NCBI GenBank assembly: GCA_023386045.1
Contig: JAEWKK010000003.1
Span: 1-64,000 of the forward strand
DNA: 64,000 nucleotides
Direction of reading: 5' to 3'
Source of the DNA: Bacteroidota bacterium
GTDB taxonomy: Bacteria > Bacteroidota > Bacteroidia > Chitinophagales > Chitinophagaceae
The notes under the pieces: model-generated
Told to the model about the DNA's origin: nothing
Seen by the model: only the letters and a program-made list of their open reading frames with translations
The model's database searches: none
Program-made: the position numbers and the translations under genes
Shown: one piece after another, positions 48,998-57,470 of the stretch
How the letters are laid out: each line of letters opens with the position of its first letter
How positions within the stretch are numbered: position 1 is the first letter of the stretch

Positions 48998-50260
48998 ATG
49001 AGTGCAGGGAAAGAATGGATCTACCAGACGAATATTTATGAAGTCAATATCAGGCAGTACACCAGGGAAGGAACGATCAATGCTTTTGCCTCTCATCTTC
49101 CCAGGCTAAAAGACATGGGCATTCAAACTCTCTGGTTCATGCCACTCACGCCCATTTCAGAAAAAGAAAGAAAAGGAAGGCTGGGTTCCTATTATGCCTG
49201 CTCAGATTACAAATCCATCAACCCGGAATTTGGTACTTCCGAAGATTTTAAAGCACTGGTAAAGAAGTCTCATGAAATGGGTTTTAAAGTGATCATTGAC
49301 TGGGTGGCAAATCACACCGGTTGGGATCATATCTGGACCAAACTTCATCCTGAGTGGTATAAGAGAGATGACCATGGCCATATAAAGAAGGCCTCAGGTA
49401 TGGATGATATCATTGAGCTTGATTTTTCAAGCCGTGAAATGCGGAAAGCCATGATCGAAGCCATGCTTTTCTGGATCAGGGATTATGATATCGATGGTTT
49501 TCGTTGTGATCTTGCTTTCTGGGTGCAGCTGGATTTCTGGCAGGAAGCTATTTTGCAGCTGAATCAAAATAAAGCTTTGTTCTGGCTGGCAGAGATGGAG
49601 CCTTCGGAATTTCCTGCCTATATGGAAGTTTTTGATGCAGCTTACAGCTGGAACTGGATGCACAAATCAGAAGAATGGTATAAGAAAACTCTTCCTCTTA
49701 AAACTTTGGTACAGGTGCTTTCTGATTATGAAACTGTTCCTGGTGTCAAAGCATGGTTCACTTCTAACCATGATGAAAATTCCTGGAATGGAACAGAGTA
49801 TGAAAAATATGGTGCTGCTGCCTTATGCCTGGCTATTCATAGTCTTACCTGGCCGGGAATACCTTTGATCTATAGCGGACAGGAGCTGCCTAATAAAAAA
49901 CGTCTCTTATTTTTTGACAAGGATAGTATTGAATGGACGACGAATCTGGAACTACACGGTTTTTATAAAACATTGCTGGAACTGCAGATTTCACATCCAG
50001 CACTCGATGCTAAAACTGATCATTATCTCATACATACTTCTGCTGATACGAACATCCTTTCTTACCTGAGAAAAAAAAATGAGGAGGAAGTACTTGTTAT
50101 ATTGAATCTTTCTGCGCATCATACCCGGTTTGATATTTTGTCGAGTTGGGTCAATGGAAAATTCAGGGAGATCTTCACTTCAGATGAAATGGAGATGGCT
50201 TCTGCCGGCTTTAGCATGATGCCCTGGGAATACAGGGTATATGTAAAAATCCCAGGTTGA
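48998..50260 (+). CDS. GH13 alpha-amylase family glycosidase
   Basis: The 420-aa protein has no signal peptide, so it acts in the cytoplasm. GH13 regions are present: I in IIDWVANHTGWD, II in DGFRCDLAF with the nucleophile Asp171, III in FWLAEMEPSE with the acid/base Glu199, and IV in WFTSNHDENSWNG. A short C-terminal beta domain (VLVILNLSAHHTRFDI) follows the barrel. It cleaves or transfers alpha-1,4/1,6-glucan chains. Divergent from ispH and near the GT35-like gene, it fits storage glucan turnover; the exact specificity cannot be told from sequence. Confidence 0.9.
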   Translation: MSAGKEWIYQTNIYEVNIRQYTREGTINAFASHLPRLKDMGIQTLWFMPLTPISEKERKGRLGSYYACSDYKSINPEFGTSEDFKALVKKSHEMGFKVIIDWVANHTGWDHIWTKLHPEWYKRDDHGHIKKASGMDDIIELDFSSREMRKAMIEAMLFWIRDYDIDGFRCDLAFWVQLDFWQEAILQLNQNKALFWLAEMEPSEFPAYMEVFDAAYSWNWMHKSEEWYKKTLPLKTLVQVLSDYETVPGVKAWFTSNHDENSWNGTEYEKYGAAALCLAIHSLTWPGIPLIYSGQELPNKKRLLFFDKDSIEWTTNLELHGFYKTLLELQISHPALDAKTDHYLIHTSADTNILSYLRKKNEEEVLVILNLSAHHTRFDILSSWVNGKFREIFTSDEMEMASAGFSMMPWEYRVYVKIPG

Positions 50261-50278
50261 TAAGTCATGGCATAAAAA

Positions 50279-50304
50279 AAACGTCCTTTGGAATAAGGAC
50301 GTTT
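50279..50304. terminator. Terminator between GH13 and htrA genes
   Basis: AAACGTCCTT (50279-50288), loop TGGAAT, AAGGACGTTT (50295-50304), with an A-run before and T-rich sequence after. It can end both convergent transcripts; the A-run gives a good T-tail for the minus strand. Confidence 0.85.
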
Positions 50305-50322
50305 CAATTTTATCAATACTTA

Positions 50323-51861
50323 TTATTGTTCAAGGTTGAGAGGATAGGTATAGGACTCACCATAATCGGGATAGATTCCCCTTACGCGAATGGTGCCAGT
50401 TAAACCCTGGAGAAGCTTATTCAGGTCATCAACAGAAGTCACTTCCTGTTCTCCTTCATTTGTAATGATTGAAACGATGATGAAGCCCGGTTGAACCCTT
50501 GCATTTTTCAGGATGCCACCATCAGTTACTTTATTCACTACTACACCACCACCAATGCCAAAACTTGCAGCACGGGCCTTGTTAAGAGTAGCAAGTTCAC
50601 CTCCCAATCTCGCAGCCGCATTGGCCGTAACCACATCACCTCTTTTTTTCAAGACAACATTTACATTGTATTCCTTTCCACCACGTACGTAGGTTACCGG
50701 TACTTTATCACCCGGACGGTAGCTGGCTATCTGTGCGCTCATTTGGATGCCTGAATAAACAGGAACACCATTTACTTTTGTGATCACATCACCTTTCTTA
50801 ATTCCGGCCTCGATTGCCCCACCATCTGAAGTAACACCTGAAACATACACACCTTCAAGATTGGTTGGAATGCCCATTCGCTTGAGGTCTTCTTCAGAAA
50901 GATCTTCTGAAGTGCTGAAATAATTGATACCAAGATAACCACGCTGCACATCCCCAAACTGGATGATATCATTAACGATCTTCTTGACTATATTAACAGG
51001 AATGGCAAATGAATAACCTGCATAAGTTCCGTTAGGTGCCAGGATGGCTGAGTTGATTCCTATCAGTTGTCCTCCCGTGTTGATCAAAGCACCTCCACTA
51101 TTGCCCTGGTTTACGGCAGCATCGGTTTGAATGAATGATTCAATAGGGGTATCAGTTCCACGCACCTGACGCTTATTGATGCCTATGCTTCTTCCGGTTG
51201 CAGATACAATACCTGCAGTAACAGTAGTTTCAAGTGTCAAAGGATAACCAACAGCAAGCACCCATTGACCCAGCTTGATCTCATCTGAATTGCCATAGAT
51301 CATATAAGGCAGCTTGGTGGCATCCACTTTAAGAACGGCAATATCACTATTAGGATCACGGCCAATGACTTTGGCTTTGAAGGTTCTGCGGTCGCTAAGT
51401 GTTACATTGATTTCGTCAGCTATTCCACCGGAATTGTTGGAGATAACGTGATTATTGGTAACGATGTATCCGTCTTCACTAATAATTACACCACTGCCTG
51501 AAGCTCTTTGCTCAGGAATGATGGTAGGCCCAAATCCAGGTCCAAAGAAATATTCAAAGATCTCATCTGTATCCCTGTTGCGTCCCAGGTTATTTGTAAC
51601 TTTTCTGGCAGGAACTTTTGTTTTGATATGAACTACTGCAGGAACTGCCGCACTCGAGGCCTTAGTGAAATCAATAGGGTCGGCAGCATTTTCCTGGTCT
51701 TCCAGGAAACGGGCATAGTTAACAGGAAGTTTCCCTTCCTTATTTACGGTTCCTACATAGTTGCTTTCATTGTTTGCGAAGTAATTATTATAAATAGCTA
51801 CACTTCCCACGGCAGAAGCAGCGCTGATCAGCACTATAAAAAAAATCTGTTTCATTTTCAT
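50323..51861 (-). CDS. degP: HtrA/DegP-family periplasmic serine protease
   Basis: This 512-aa protein has an N-terminal hydrophobic signal or anchor (QIFFIVLISAASAVGSVAIY). The trypsin-like domain has the full triad: His in IVTNNHVISN (about 136), Asp in PNSDIAVLKV (about 170) and Ser in NQGNSGGALINTGG (about 252). Two PDZ domains follow (GYLGINYF ... GVYVSGVTSDGGAIEAGIKK, and a second near 420-505). It degrades or refolds damaged envelope proteins. The Do-type layout with two PDZ domains is complete. Monocistronic. Confidence 0.93.
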   Translation of the reverse strand: MKMKQIFFIVLISAASAVGSVAIYNNYFANNESNYVGTVNKEGKLPVNYARFLEDQENAADPIDFTKASSAAVPAVVHIKTKVPARKVTNNLGRNRDTDEIFEYFFGPGFGPTIIPEQRASGSGVIISEDGYIVTNNHVISNNSGGIADEINVTLSDRRTFKAKVIGRDPNSDIAVLKVDATKLPYMIYGNSDEIKLGQWVLAVGYPLTLETTVTAGIVSATGRSIGINKRQVRGTDTPIESFIQTDAAVNQGNSGGALINTGGQLIGINSAILAPNGTYAGYSFAIPVNIVKKIVNDIIQFGDVQRGYLGINYFSTSEDLSEEDLKRMGIPTNLEGVYVSGVTSDGGAIEAGIKKGDVITKVNGVPVYSGIQMSAQIASYRPGDKVPVTYVRGGKEYNVNVVLKKRGDVVTANAAARLGGELATLNKARAASFGIGGGVVVNKVTDGGILKNARVQPGFIIVSIITNEGEQEVTSVDDLNKLLQGLTGTIRVRGIYPDYGESYTYPLNLEQ

Positions 51862-51978
51862 GGTCTATCGGTTTGAATGTATTTGGAAATCTGCGTCAAA
51901 TTGCGTGCCTTGACCATACAAAATAACATATTGACAGTTGTATAGAAAAACCTCCGGACCAGTTTAACAATAAGTTTA

Positions 51979-53004
51979 CTAAGGTCTTCGTACTTCTTCC
52001 TGAGCTGTTAATTTCATCAGAAAGCTCATCGTATCAACACCATCAGCAAAATCACAAACTCCGGGATTCTGCGATTTACCCATTCCATCTCTACTGTCAA
52101 CAATACATTGCACCTGGTTATCTTTATTTAATTCGGATTTTATTCTTTCAGCATCCTGGTAATACTCGTAATTCAGTTGACTGATAGGAGAGAATAGTGA
52201 TTTGTCTTCTACCAGAACAATACTATCATTGGTCATGTAAAATTTATTGTTCAGAATATGGATGGCCAGGTTGTAATCATAATTGTTTTTGTATTTATGA
52301 TGTTGGGCAAGATGGTCATATTTCCTGAAGGCTTCCAGCAATGGAACAAAATCATATCCTTCTGGAACATAGATCTTGCTGATACTTCTGCAGCCCAATC
52401 CAAAATAGAGATAAACATCATCAGCAAGCTTTTCCAATTCCTCCTTTGTTTCATTGCCGCGAAGAATGGCAATAGAAGTCCTGTTGCGACGAATAATGGA
52501 TGGATACTGACTGAAATAATATTCAAAATATCTTGAAGAATTGTTGCTGCCTGTAGCGATATAGGCATCACAACCTTTCAGTCTTTCACTGATGATGAAA
52601 TATTCTGCAGCATTTTCATTCCAGTCTATCATTTTACTGACCAGGTGTTTGATCAGCACCTGGTCTTTAGATGAAGGCTTTATGACAGCGATATTGCCTG
52701 TAAGAAAAACGCAGAGCATGTCATGAAAACCAACCATTGGAATATTGCCCGCCATCACGATGCCGACCTTTTTAGGAGCATGATTTTGATCGGGAATTTG
52801 GTAGGTACTGATTAATTTCTGAAGCTGGCCTGGAGCTAAATAATTTGCAGCAATTGACCTGGCGGAATGTTCTATAAATTCAGGAATGAACCAGCGGTTT
52901 TCGGTAAAGGCTTTTTGTTTTGCATGTTGCCAGTCGGGCTCATGTCCATTTAGATATTGACCTAATCTTTCCAGTAAATCTTTTCTTTGTTGTAAATTCA
53001 TCAC
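51979..53004 (-). CDS. LuxC-like acyl-CoA reductase
   Basis: The 341-aa protein matches the LuxC/acyl-CoA reductase family with an aldehyde dehydrogenase-like fold. It has a nucleotide-binding segment (KKVGIVMAGNIPMVGFHDML, then CVFLTGNIAVIKPSSKD) and a candidate catalytic Cys in YFGLGCRSISKIYVP. It should reduce an acyl-CoA or acyl-enzyme to an aldehyde with NADPH. It is divergent from a ferredoxin gene with 50 bp between, a pairing that recurs in Bacteroidota. It has no luxAB-like partners here, so a light-emission role is unlikely. Confidence 0.85.
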   Translation of the reverse strand: MMNLQQRKDLLERLGQYLNGHEPDWQHAKQKAFTENRWFIPEFIEHSARSIAANYLAPGQLQKLISTYQIPDQNHAPKKVGIVMAGNIPMVGFHDMLCVFLTGNIAVIKPSSKDQVLIKHLVSKMIDWNENAAEYFIISERLKGCDAYIATGSNNSSRYFEYYFSQYPSIIRRNRTSIAILRGNETKEELEKLADDVYLYFGLGCRSISKIYVPEGYDFVPLLEAFRKYDHLAQHHKYKNNYDYNLAIHILNNKFYMTNDSIVLVEDKSLFSPISQLNYEYYQDAERIKSELNKDNQVQCIVDSRDGMGKSQNPGVCDFADGVDTMSFLMKLTAQEEVRRP

Positions 53005-53019
53005 GGCACTTTAAATTTG
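52990..53019 (+). promoter_or_regulatory. Bacteroidota promoter (TTG-N19-TAAATTTG) for the ferredoxin gene
   Basis: TTG at 52990-52992 and TAAATTTG at 53012-53019 are separated by 19 bases, matching the Bacteroidota -33/-7 pattern. Transcription would begin near 53026, giving a leader of about 30 bases before the ATG at 53055. Confidence 0.55.
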
Positions 53020-53054
53020 TGAGGCAAAATTAATTCCGATAAACCAACTGATTT

Positions 53055-53402
53055 ATGGCGATTAAAATAACAGAAGAATGTATCAATTGCGGCGCTTGCG
53101 AACCGGAGTGTCCCAATAATGCGATTTATGAAGGCGGCGTTGAATGGGCTATTGCCGATGGCACCACTGTAAAAGGTTCCTACACACTTGTTGATGGAAC
53201 TGTGGTGGATGCCGGCCAGCGTAACGCTCCAATTGCGGTTGACACTTATTACATCGTTCCCAGCAAATGTACCGAATGCCAGGGCTTTCATGAAGAGCCT
53301 CAATGCGCAGCGGTTTGTCCGGTGGACTGCTGTGTTCCCGATGAAATGTACCGCGAAACCGTGGAAGAACTCCTGGGTAAAAAAGAGCGTCTGCACATCT
53401 GA
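53055..53402 (+). CDS. 4Fe-4S dicluster ferredoxin
   Basis: The 115-aa protein has two cluster-binding sets. The first is CINCGACEPECPNN. The second is CTECQGFHEEPQCAAVCPVDCC with the longer spacing of the YfhL/PsaC-like 2[4Fe-4S] ferredoxins. Between them is a loop of about 45 residues. It transfers electrons in the cytoplasm. It is divergent from the LuxC-like reductase gene, though a direct partnership is only suggested by position. Followed by a terminator. Confidence 0.92.
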   Translation: MAIKITEECINCGACEPECPNNAIYEGGVEWAIADGTTVKGSYTLVDGTVVDAGQRNAPIAVDTYYIVPSKCTECQGFHEEPQCAAVCPVDCCVPDEMYRETVEELLGKKERLHI

Positions 53403-53424
53403 GCTTAGTCTAATTTATTCCTGA

Positions 53425-53450
53425 GGTGAAGATCCGTCTTCACCTTTTTT
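53425..53450 (+). terminator. Rho-independent terminator after the ferredoxin gene
   Basis: GGTGAAGA (53425-53432), loop TCCG, TCTTCACC (53437-53444), then six T residues. Confidence 0.9.
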
Positions 53451-53471
53451 GTGTTCCGGAAATAAATTCTC

Positions 53472-53933
53472 ATGTATTCGAAACAGGAAGCTTCAAGGTT
53501 GAGACAGGAATTCTGGACAGCATTTGGCCAGTATATGATGCCCGTGATGTCAGCGGAAGGAGAAAAGATCAACTGGATCAATTACAAAACAGGTGAGAAG
53601 AATATTTCCTTCCGGATGAATGCCGGTAATAAAACGGCCATGATTGCCATTGAGCTTTCCCATAAAGACCCTGGATTGAGGCAACTTTATTTCGAACAAT
53701 TCCTTTCTATCAGGAAATTTTTCCAGGATGCCATGAAAGAAGAATGGAACTGGGAACCCGTATACATGGACGAAGAGGGTAGAACTACCTCCAGGATTTT
53801 CATCTCAATTGATGAGGTGAGTATTTTTAAAAAAGAAGACTGGCCAAGGCTTATCTCTTTTTTTAAGCCAAGGATCATGGCACTGGACCAGTTCTGGAGC
53901 CAGGCCAAATACAGTTTTGAACTACTACGCTGA
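53472..53933 (+). CDS. DUF4268 family protein
   Basis: The 153-aa protein (MYSKQEASRLRQEFWTAFGQ, then YMMPVMSAEGEKINWINYKT ... LRQLYFEQFLSIRKFF ... DWPRLISFFKPRIMALDQFW) matches DUF4268, a domain found alone or at the end of restriction-related proteins. Cytoplasmic, with no signal. Its biochemical role is unknown. Its stop is directly next to the stop of the convergent DUF5686 gene. Confidence 0.8.
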   Translation: MYSKQEASRLRQEFWTAFGQYMMPVMSAEGEKINWINYKTGEKNISFRMNAGNKTAMIAIELSHKDPGLRQLYFEQFLSIRKFFQDAMKEEWNWEPVYMDEEGRTTSRIFISIDEVSIFKKEDWPRLISFFKPRIMALDQFWSQAKYSFELLR

Positions 53934-56396
53934 TCATCTCCATTTATTCCGCCTGAGATCCCAGGTGGTTAAGCCTACTTTAAACTGTACCGGGTTGGCA
54001 AACTGGTTGGCAGCGGAAGTAACCACGTAAGCACCCAGCTTAAATTTGGTCAGTGGGTTGAAAGGCCATTTAAATACCCTTTCGATGCCCGCAAAAAACT
54101 CAACATACCGAAGGTCTCTTTCAGGTGCTATCAGGAAACCTCCACCTGCAATTTCGCGCAGTTCCAGTTTTTTCATGAGGGGGATCTTATTCAAAAGGGC
54201 TCCGTTGAATTCATGAACAAAATGTCCCTGGTAAACCCGGTTGAAAACGGGGAAGGTGGAATCGAGGCCCTGGAAGGCTTCATCAGGATTCATGAAAAGA
54301 AAAGGATCGCCTCTTCTCATAAAATTATAATCAAGAAGCCTGAGGTCTTTTTTATTAAGGAAATCGGCAGTTTTGACATTGTACCTCAGGTTACCCATGA
54401 TGCCCATGTTGATGGTCTGCTCTATTCCCAGTTCAACAAAATCAAAGTCGGATTCACTACCCAGAATTTCCGGCAATCCCTTGCGCCAGGTGGCATAAAA
54501 AGTTGGCCATTTGGATCCCAGGATGATCTTTTCTTTAGGTTCTCGCAGGTAACGTTGTTTGGGTGTAAAGCTTAAAGTGAATTTTGAATAAGCTGCGTTA
54601 TATGGTTCAAAAGCAATGGGTTGATTGTTATCCAGGAAATCTCCGAAAAGACTGTCGGTCCTGGGATTTACCTTGTAACCAGCCACAGATCTTCTGAGGG
54701 CATAGTCAATTTCTGTATAAAGATTCAGGCCATTGAGAACTTCCAGTCCATGGCCAACGGCGATGTAGTTGTTCAGGAAATAGCTGCTTCTCTTGATCTG
54801 GTTGATCCAGGCATCACCTTTATAAATGCGGTCAAAATCGCGGTTGAGGTCAATAATATAAAATCCACGGTTGAAAGGATTGTACATCCTTTTCATGTAG
54901 AGACTTCCGTTGACATCCTTGTTCCTGATGCCATAACTCACATCAGCAATAAGCTTGATATCCTTCCTGGAAGCATATTTTTTATAATAATAGAACTTGG
55001 GATGAATTCTGCCACCTCCAAACTGAAAAGGCTCATATAATGCAATCAGGGGAGGGATGACCCAGGTTCTTTCACTGGATCGCTTGTAAAAGCTTTGGCC
55101 GGTGATCAGCAGTTTTTTCCAGGTGATGCGGTTATTCACCCTGTCAATAGAATCCAGGTAAGCCGGGGTATGTGTTACCTCATAAATACTGTCCCTGTAA
55201 CGCACATAACGAACTTCCTTGTCGGTGAGCGGGTGGGTTCTTACGGTTTTCCAGAAACTGGAATCCTGTTCATAAGCTTTTTGTGCAGTTGAACTCAGCT
55301 CAACACCAAAATGATTTTTTGGAAACTGCTTATTGAGTTCATAGTCTGAATAAAGCACCAGGGTATTACCCAAAAGTTTTTGCTTGCTGGTCTTTGTAAA
55401 ATAATTGAACTGCTGCCTGGTGAGCATCCAGGCTTTGTTATCGATCAGGCCATAATCCTGTACCACTTCAAAGAAATCATACTCTGGAAGGTGGTATGTA
55501 GGAAAGCTAAATCTTGTGTGAAGCAGAGCCCAGGAAGAATCCGAAATAACAACTTCGCCTTCAACAGTGGCATTACTAAGTTGCCTTGGCTTAACTGAAA
55601 TAGTATAATTGGTGTATTTCCCCTTCTTTTCTCTTTTGATGGTCTTGAATTTGTAGGCCATCAATCCGCTATAACTTACAGGAGACAAAAAAGGAATAGT
55701 GGAAATAGAGGGAACTTTAACGAGGTTGTTGTAAAAATTAAAATTGCCGTCAGTAGTGGTGAGATAGAAAAAATCATTGGGTTTACCGTGATGTTTAACG
55801 CCCAGTCTTTGCTCTTTGATTTTTTCATCAGAAGCATAATCCAGGTGCAACACTACTTCTGTCATATCCATTCCTTCAAAAATGGCTTCCGGATCCATAA
55901 AGGAATCCTGGTCGGGCCGGCGGTCTTTCTTTTTATAGGTAGAATCCTGCTGCACCGCTTTGATATATAATTTGGCTGAATAATTCCCCGCGGCATTCAT
56001 GGTGGCTTCCTTGTTTCGGATCACATTACGCATGAATTCTTCTGCGCGGTCCCTGGCCTTTACCCTGATAACAATGTCTTCCATTGTACTCCGGGCATCT
56101 TCTTCCAGTTGAAGGTTTTGTTCCAGGTCCCTGGTAACCACAATATTCAGGATCTGTGTCTGGTAACCAATTGTGCTGACTTCAAGATTGTATCGTCCTA
56201 CTTCAAGATTGATCTCATAGGTTCCATTTTCTTTGGAAGTAACGCCCACGCCTGTTTCCTTCACCACGATACTGGCAAAAGGCAGAGGTTCCTGTTTATT
56301 ATTGGTGATCTTTCCATAAACCCTGAAAGATTGTGCATTTAATGAAAGAGCCAGGAAAAAAGCAGGTAGTATTAAAAAAAGACGCTTCATATACAC
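53934..56396 (-). CDS. Outer-membrane protein with CarboxypepD_reg-like and DUF5686 domains
   Basis: This 820-aa protein has a signal peptide (MKRLFLILPAFFLALSLNAQ; the ATG two codons earlier is also possible). Residues about 25-105 are a CarboxypepD_reg-like beta sandwich (VYGKITNNKQEPLPFASIVV). The rest matches DUF5686, an outer-membrane barrel family of Bacteroidota (Trp/Tyr-rich strands, end FKVGLTTWDLRRNKWR). It is likely a surface protein that takes part in uptake or cell-envelope work. The family has no settled function. Confidence 0.87.
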   Translation of the reverse strand: MYMKRLFLILPAFFLALSLNAQSFRVYGKITNNKQEPLPFASIVVKETGVGVTSKENGTYEINLEVGRYNLEVSTIGYQTQILNIVVTRDLEQNLQLEEDARSTMEDIVIRVKARDRAEEFMRNVIRNKEATMNAAGNYSAKLYIKAVQQDSTYKKKDRRPDQDSFMDPEAIFEGMDMTEVVLHLDYASDEKIKEQRLGVKHHGKPNDFFYLTTTDGNFNFYNNLVKVPSISTIPFLSPVSYSGLMAYKFKTIKREKKGKYTNYTISVKPRQLSNATVEGEVVISDSSWALLHTRFSFPTYHLPEYDFFEVVQDYGLIDNKAWMLTRQQFNYFTKTSKQKLLGNTLVLYSDYELNKQFPKNHFGVELSSTAQKAYEQDSSFWKTVRTHPLTDKEVRYVRYRDSIYEVTHTPAYLDSIDRVNNRITWKKLLITGQSFYKRSSERTWVIPPLIALYEPFQFGGGRIHPKFYYYKKYASRKDIKLIADVSYGIRNKDVNGSLYMKRMYNPFNRGFYIIDLNRDFDRIYKGDAWINQIKRSSYFLNNYIAVGHGLEVLNGLNLYTEIDYALRRSVAGYKVNPRTDSLFGDFLDNNQPIAFEPYNAAYSKFTLSFTPKQRYLREPKEKIILGSKWPTFYATWRKGLPEILGSESDFDFVELGIEQTINMGIMGNLRYNVKTADFLNKKDLRLLDYNFMRRGDPFLFMNPDEAFQGLDSTFPVFNRVYQGHFVHEFNGALLNKIPLMKKLELREIAGGGFLIAPERDLRYVEFFAGIERVFKWPFNPLTKFKLGAYVVTSAANQFANPVQFKVGLTTWDLRRNKWR

Positions 56397-56603
56397 GGAA
56401 AAACGGTTGTAAAAATGCAGTGATTCCTTTTAATATGTCTGTTCATTTGGGTAATTTTCCAAGGATTTAACAGAAAGAATCGGCTGCGAAAATATCATAA
56501 TAATAACGCTTAAAAGATGACTTACCCCTATTCAGGCTGTTTGAAAGTCTTTTAACATTGATCGATCCGGTATTTTCCTATTTTTAAAACCGAATCAATT
56601 CTT

Positions 56604-57113
56604 ATGAAGAAGATTTTATCGCTTTTGTTTTTATTGCCCCTTTTTGCCAGTGCCCAGGATACCTGTCATCTTAAAAAAAGCAAGGATGCCTTTACAAAGG
56701 AATCCAGGATCAGTACAGGTTTCATCCCTTTTATCAGCAATGGCGTTCAGCTGCATATTTCAATGGATGCCACGGCCACAGAAATAGATTTTTTTCTTTG
56801 GGTAAAAAATGATTCCAAATGTTTCGACAGTCAGTCAAGTGCACAGATCAATTATGAAGGCGACAGGCTAAAAGCTAATTTTAAGAATACAGGATCCATG
56901 AATTGCGAAGGTGCGTTTCATTTTACTTTTAAAAATGCAGTGAATACGCCTTCCAATTTAAAAAGATTCATGGATAAGAGACTGGCATCCATCAAGCTCA
57001 CAGGAAGCGGTAATACAGTAACCGAGATCAGTTTTAACGAAGAACAGAAACAGCAGTTCCTGCGAATGGTCAATTGCCTCGTAGCCGAAGCAAAAACCAT
57101 TATTTCAAAATAA
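56604..57113 (+). CDS. Hypothetical exported protein
   Basis: The 169-aa protein has a signal peptide (MKKILSLLFLLPLFASAQ). The mature part starts DTCHLKKSKDAFTKESRIST and is beta-rich (GVQLHISMDATATEIDFFLW, KVKND-like turns, GAFHFTFKNAVN) with a C-terminal helix (EEQKQQFLRMVNCLVAEAKT). Three Cys could form disulphides in the periplasm. No family recognised. A strong terminator follows. Confidence 0.7.
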   Translation: MKKILSLLFLLPLFASAQDTCHLKKSKDAFTKESRISTGFIPFISNGVQLHISMDATATEIDFFLWVKNDSKCFDSQSSAQINYEGDRLKANFKNTGSMNCEGAFHFTFKNAVNTPSNLKRFMDKRLASIKLTGSGNTVTEISFNEEQKQQFLRMVNCLVAEAKTIISK

Positions 57114-57121
57114 TTCAACAA

Positions 57122-57146
57122 AAAAGCGATAGTTACTATCGCTTTT
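57122..57146. terminator. Bidirectional terminator
   Basis: AAAAGCGATAG (57122-57132), loop TTA, CTATCGCTTTT (57136-57146), followed by ATTTTTT on the + strand. It ends the gene at 57113 and overlaps the stop of the convergent small gene at 57145. Confidence 0.9.
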
Positions 57147-57357
57147 ATTTTTTCAGAAAGACTTTCACTTTTGTGCGGTGTCGGTGCTGCTCATCCTCTT
57201 CATCACCAACAATTGAATAATTATAAACCCTGAAGCCATCTTTGTAGAGGTCTTCAAGAGAGGGATCATTTCGGAACAGGTTTCCTTCCCTGCAGGCTAC
57301 GCCTAGTCCTTCTTCACCAGCCATGCCAGGCACTGTTACCGTTAATTCTTTTTTCAT
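57145..57357 (-). CDS. Small hypothetical protein, 70 aa
   Basis: The ATG at 57357 (MKKELTVTVPGMAGEEGLGV, then ACREGNLFRNDPSLEDLYKD) is preferred because upstream codons overlap the terminator of the next gene. The short mixed alpha/beta protein is acidic and then basic (HRHRTKVKVFLKK). No signal, no family recognised. The reading frame has normal codon use. Confidence 0.5.
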   Translation of the reverse strand: MKKELTVTVPGMAGEEGLGVACREGNLFRNDPSLEDLYKDGFRVYNYSIVGDEEDEQHRHRTKVKVFLKK

Positions 57358-57433
57358 ATAGCTCAATTTGGAATGTCGATTAAGGTACAAAAAAATCATG
57401 GTGATTTGGCTGACCCTGATTGCATAAAATAAA

Positions 57434-57458
57434 AAAAGGCTCCCGGGGGAGCCTTTTA
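57434..57458 (-). terminator. Terminator of the T9SS type B protein gene
   Basis: AAAAGGCTCC (57434-57443) pairs with GGAGCCTTTT (57448-57457). On the minus strand a T-rich tail follows (the A-run from 57431). Confidence 0.85.
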
Positions 57459-57470
57459 AACGAATGGACA

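Noticed and set aside
51979..53402. Bioluminescence (lux) locus suggested by the LuxC-like gene
   Set aside because: No luxA, luxB, luxD or luxE genes are nearby; the LuxC-like and ferredoxin pair is common in non-luminous Bacteroidota.
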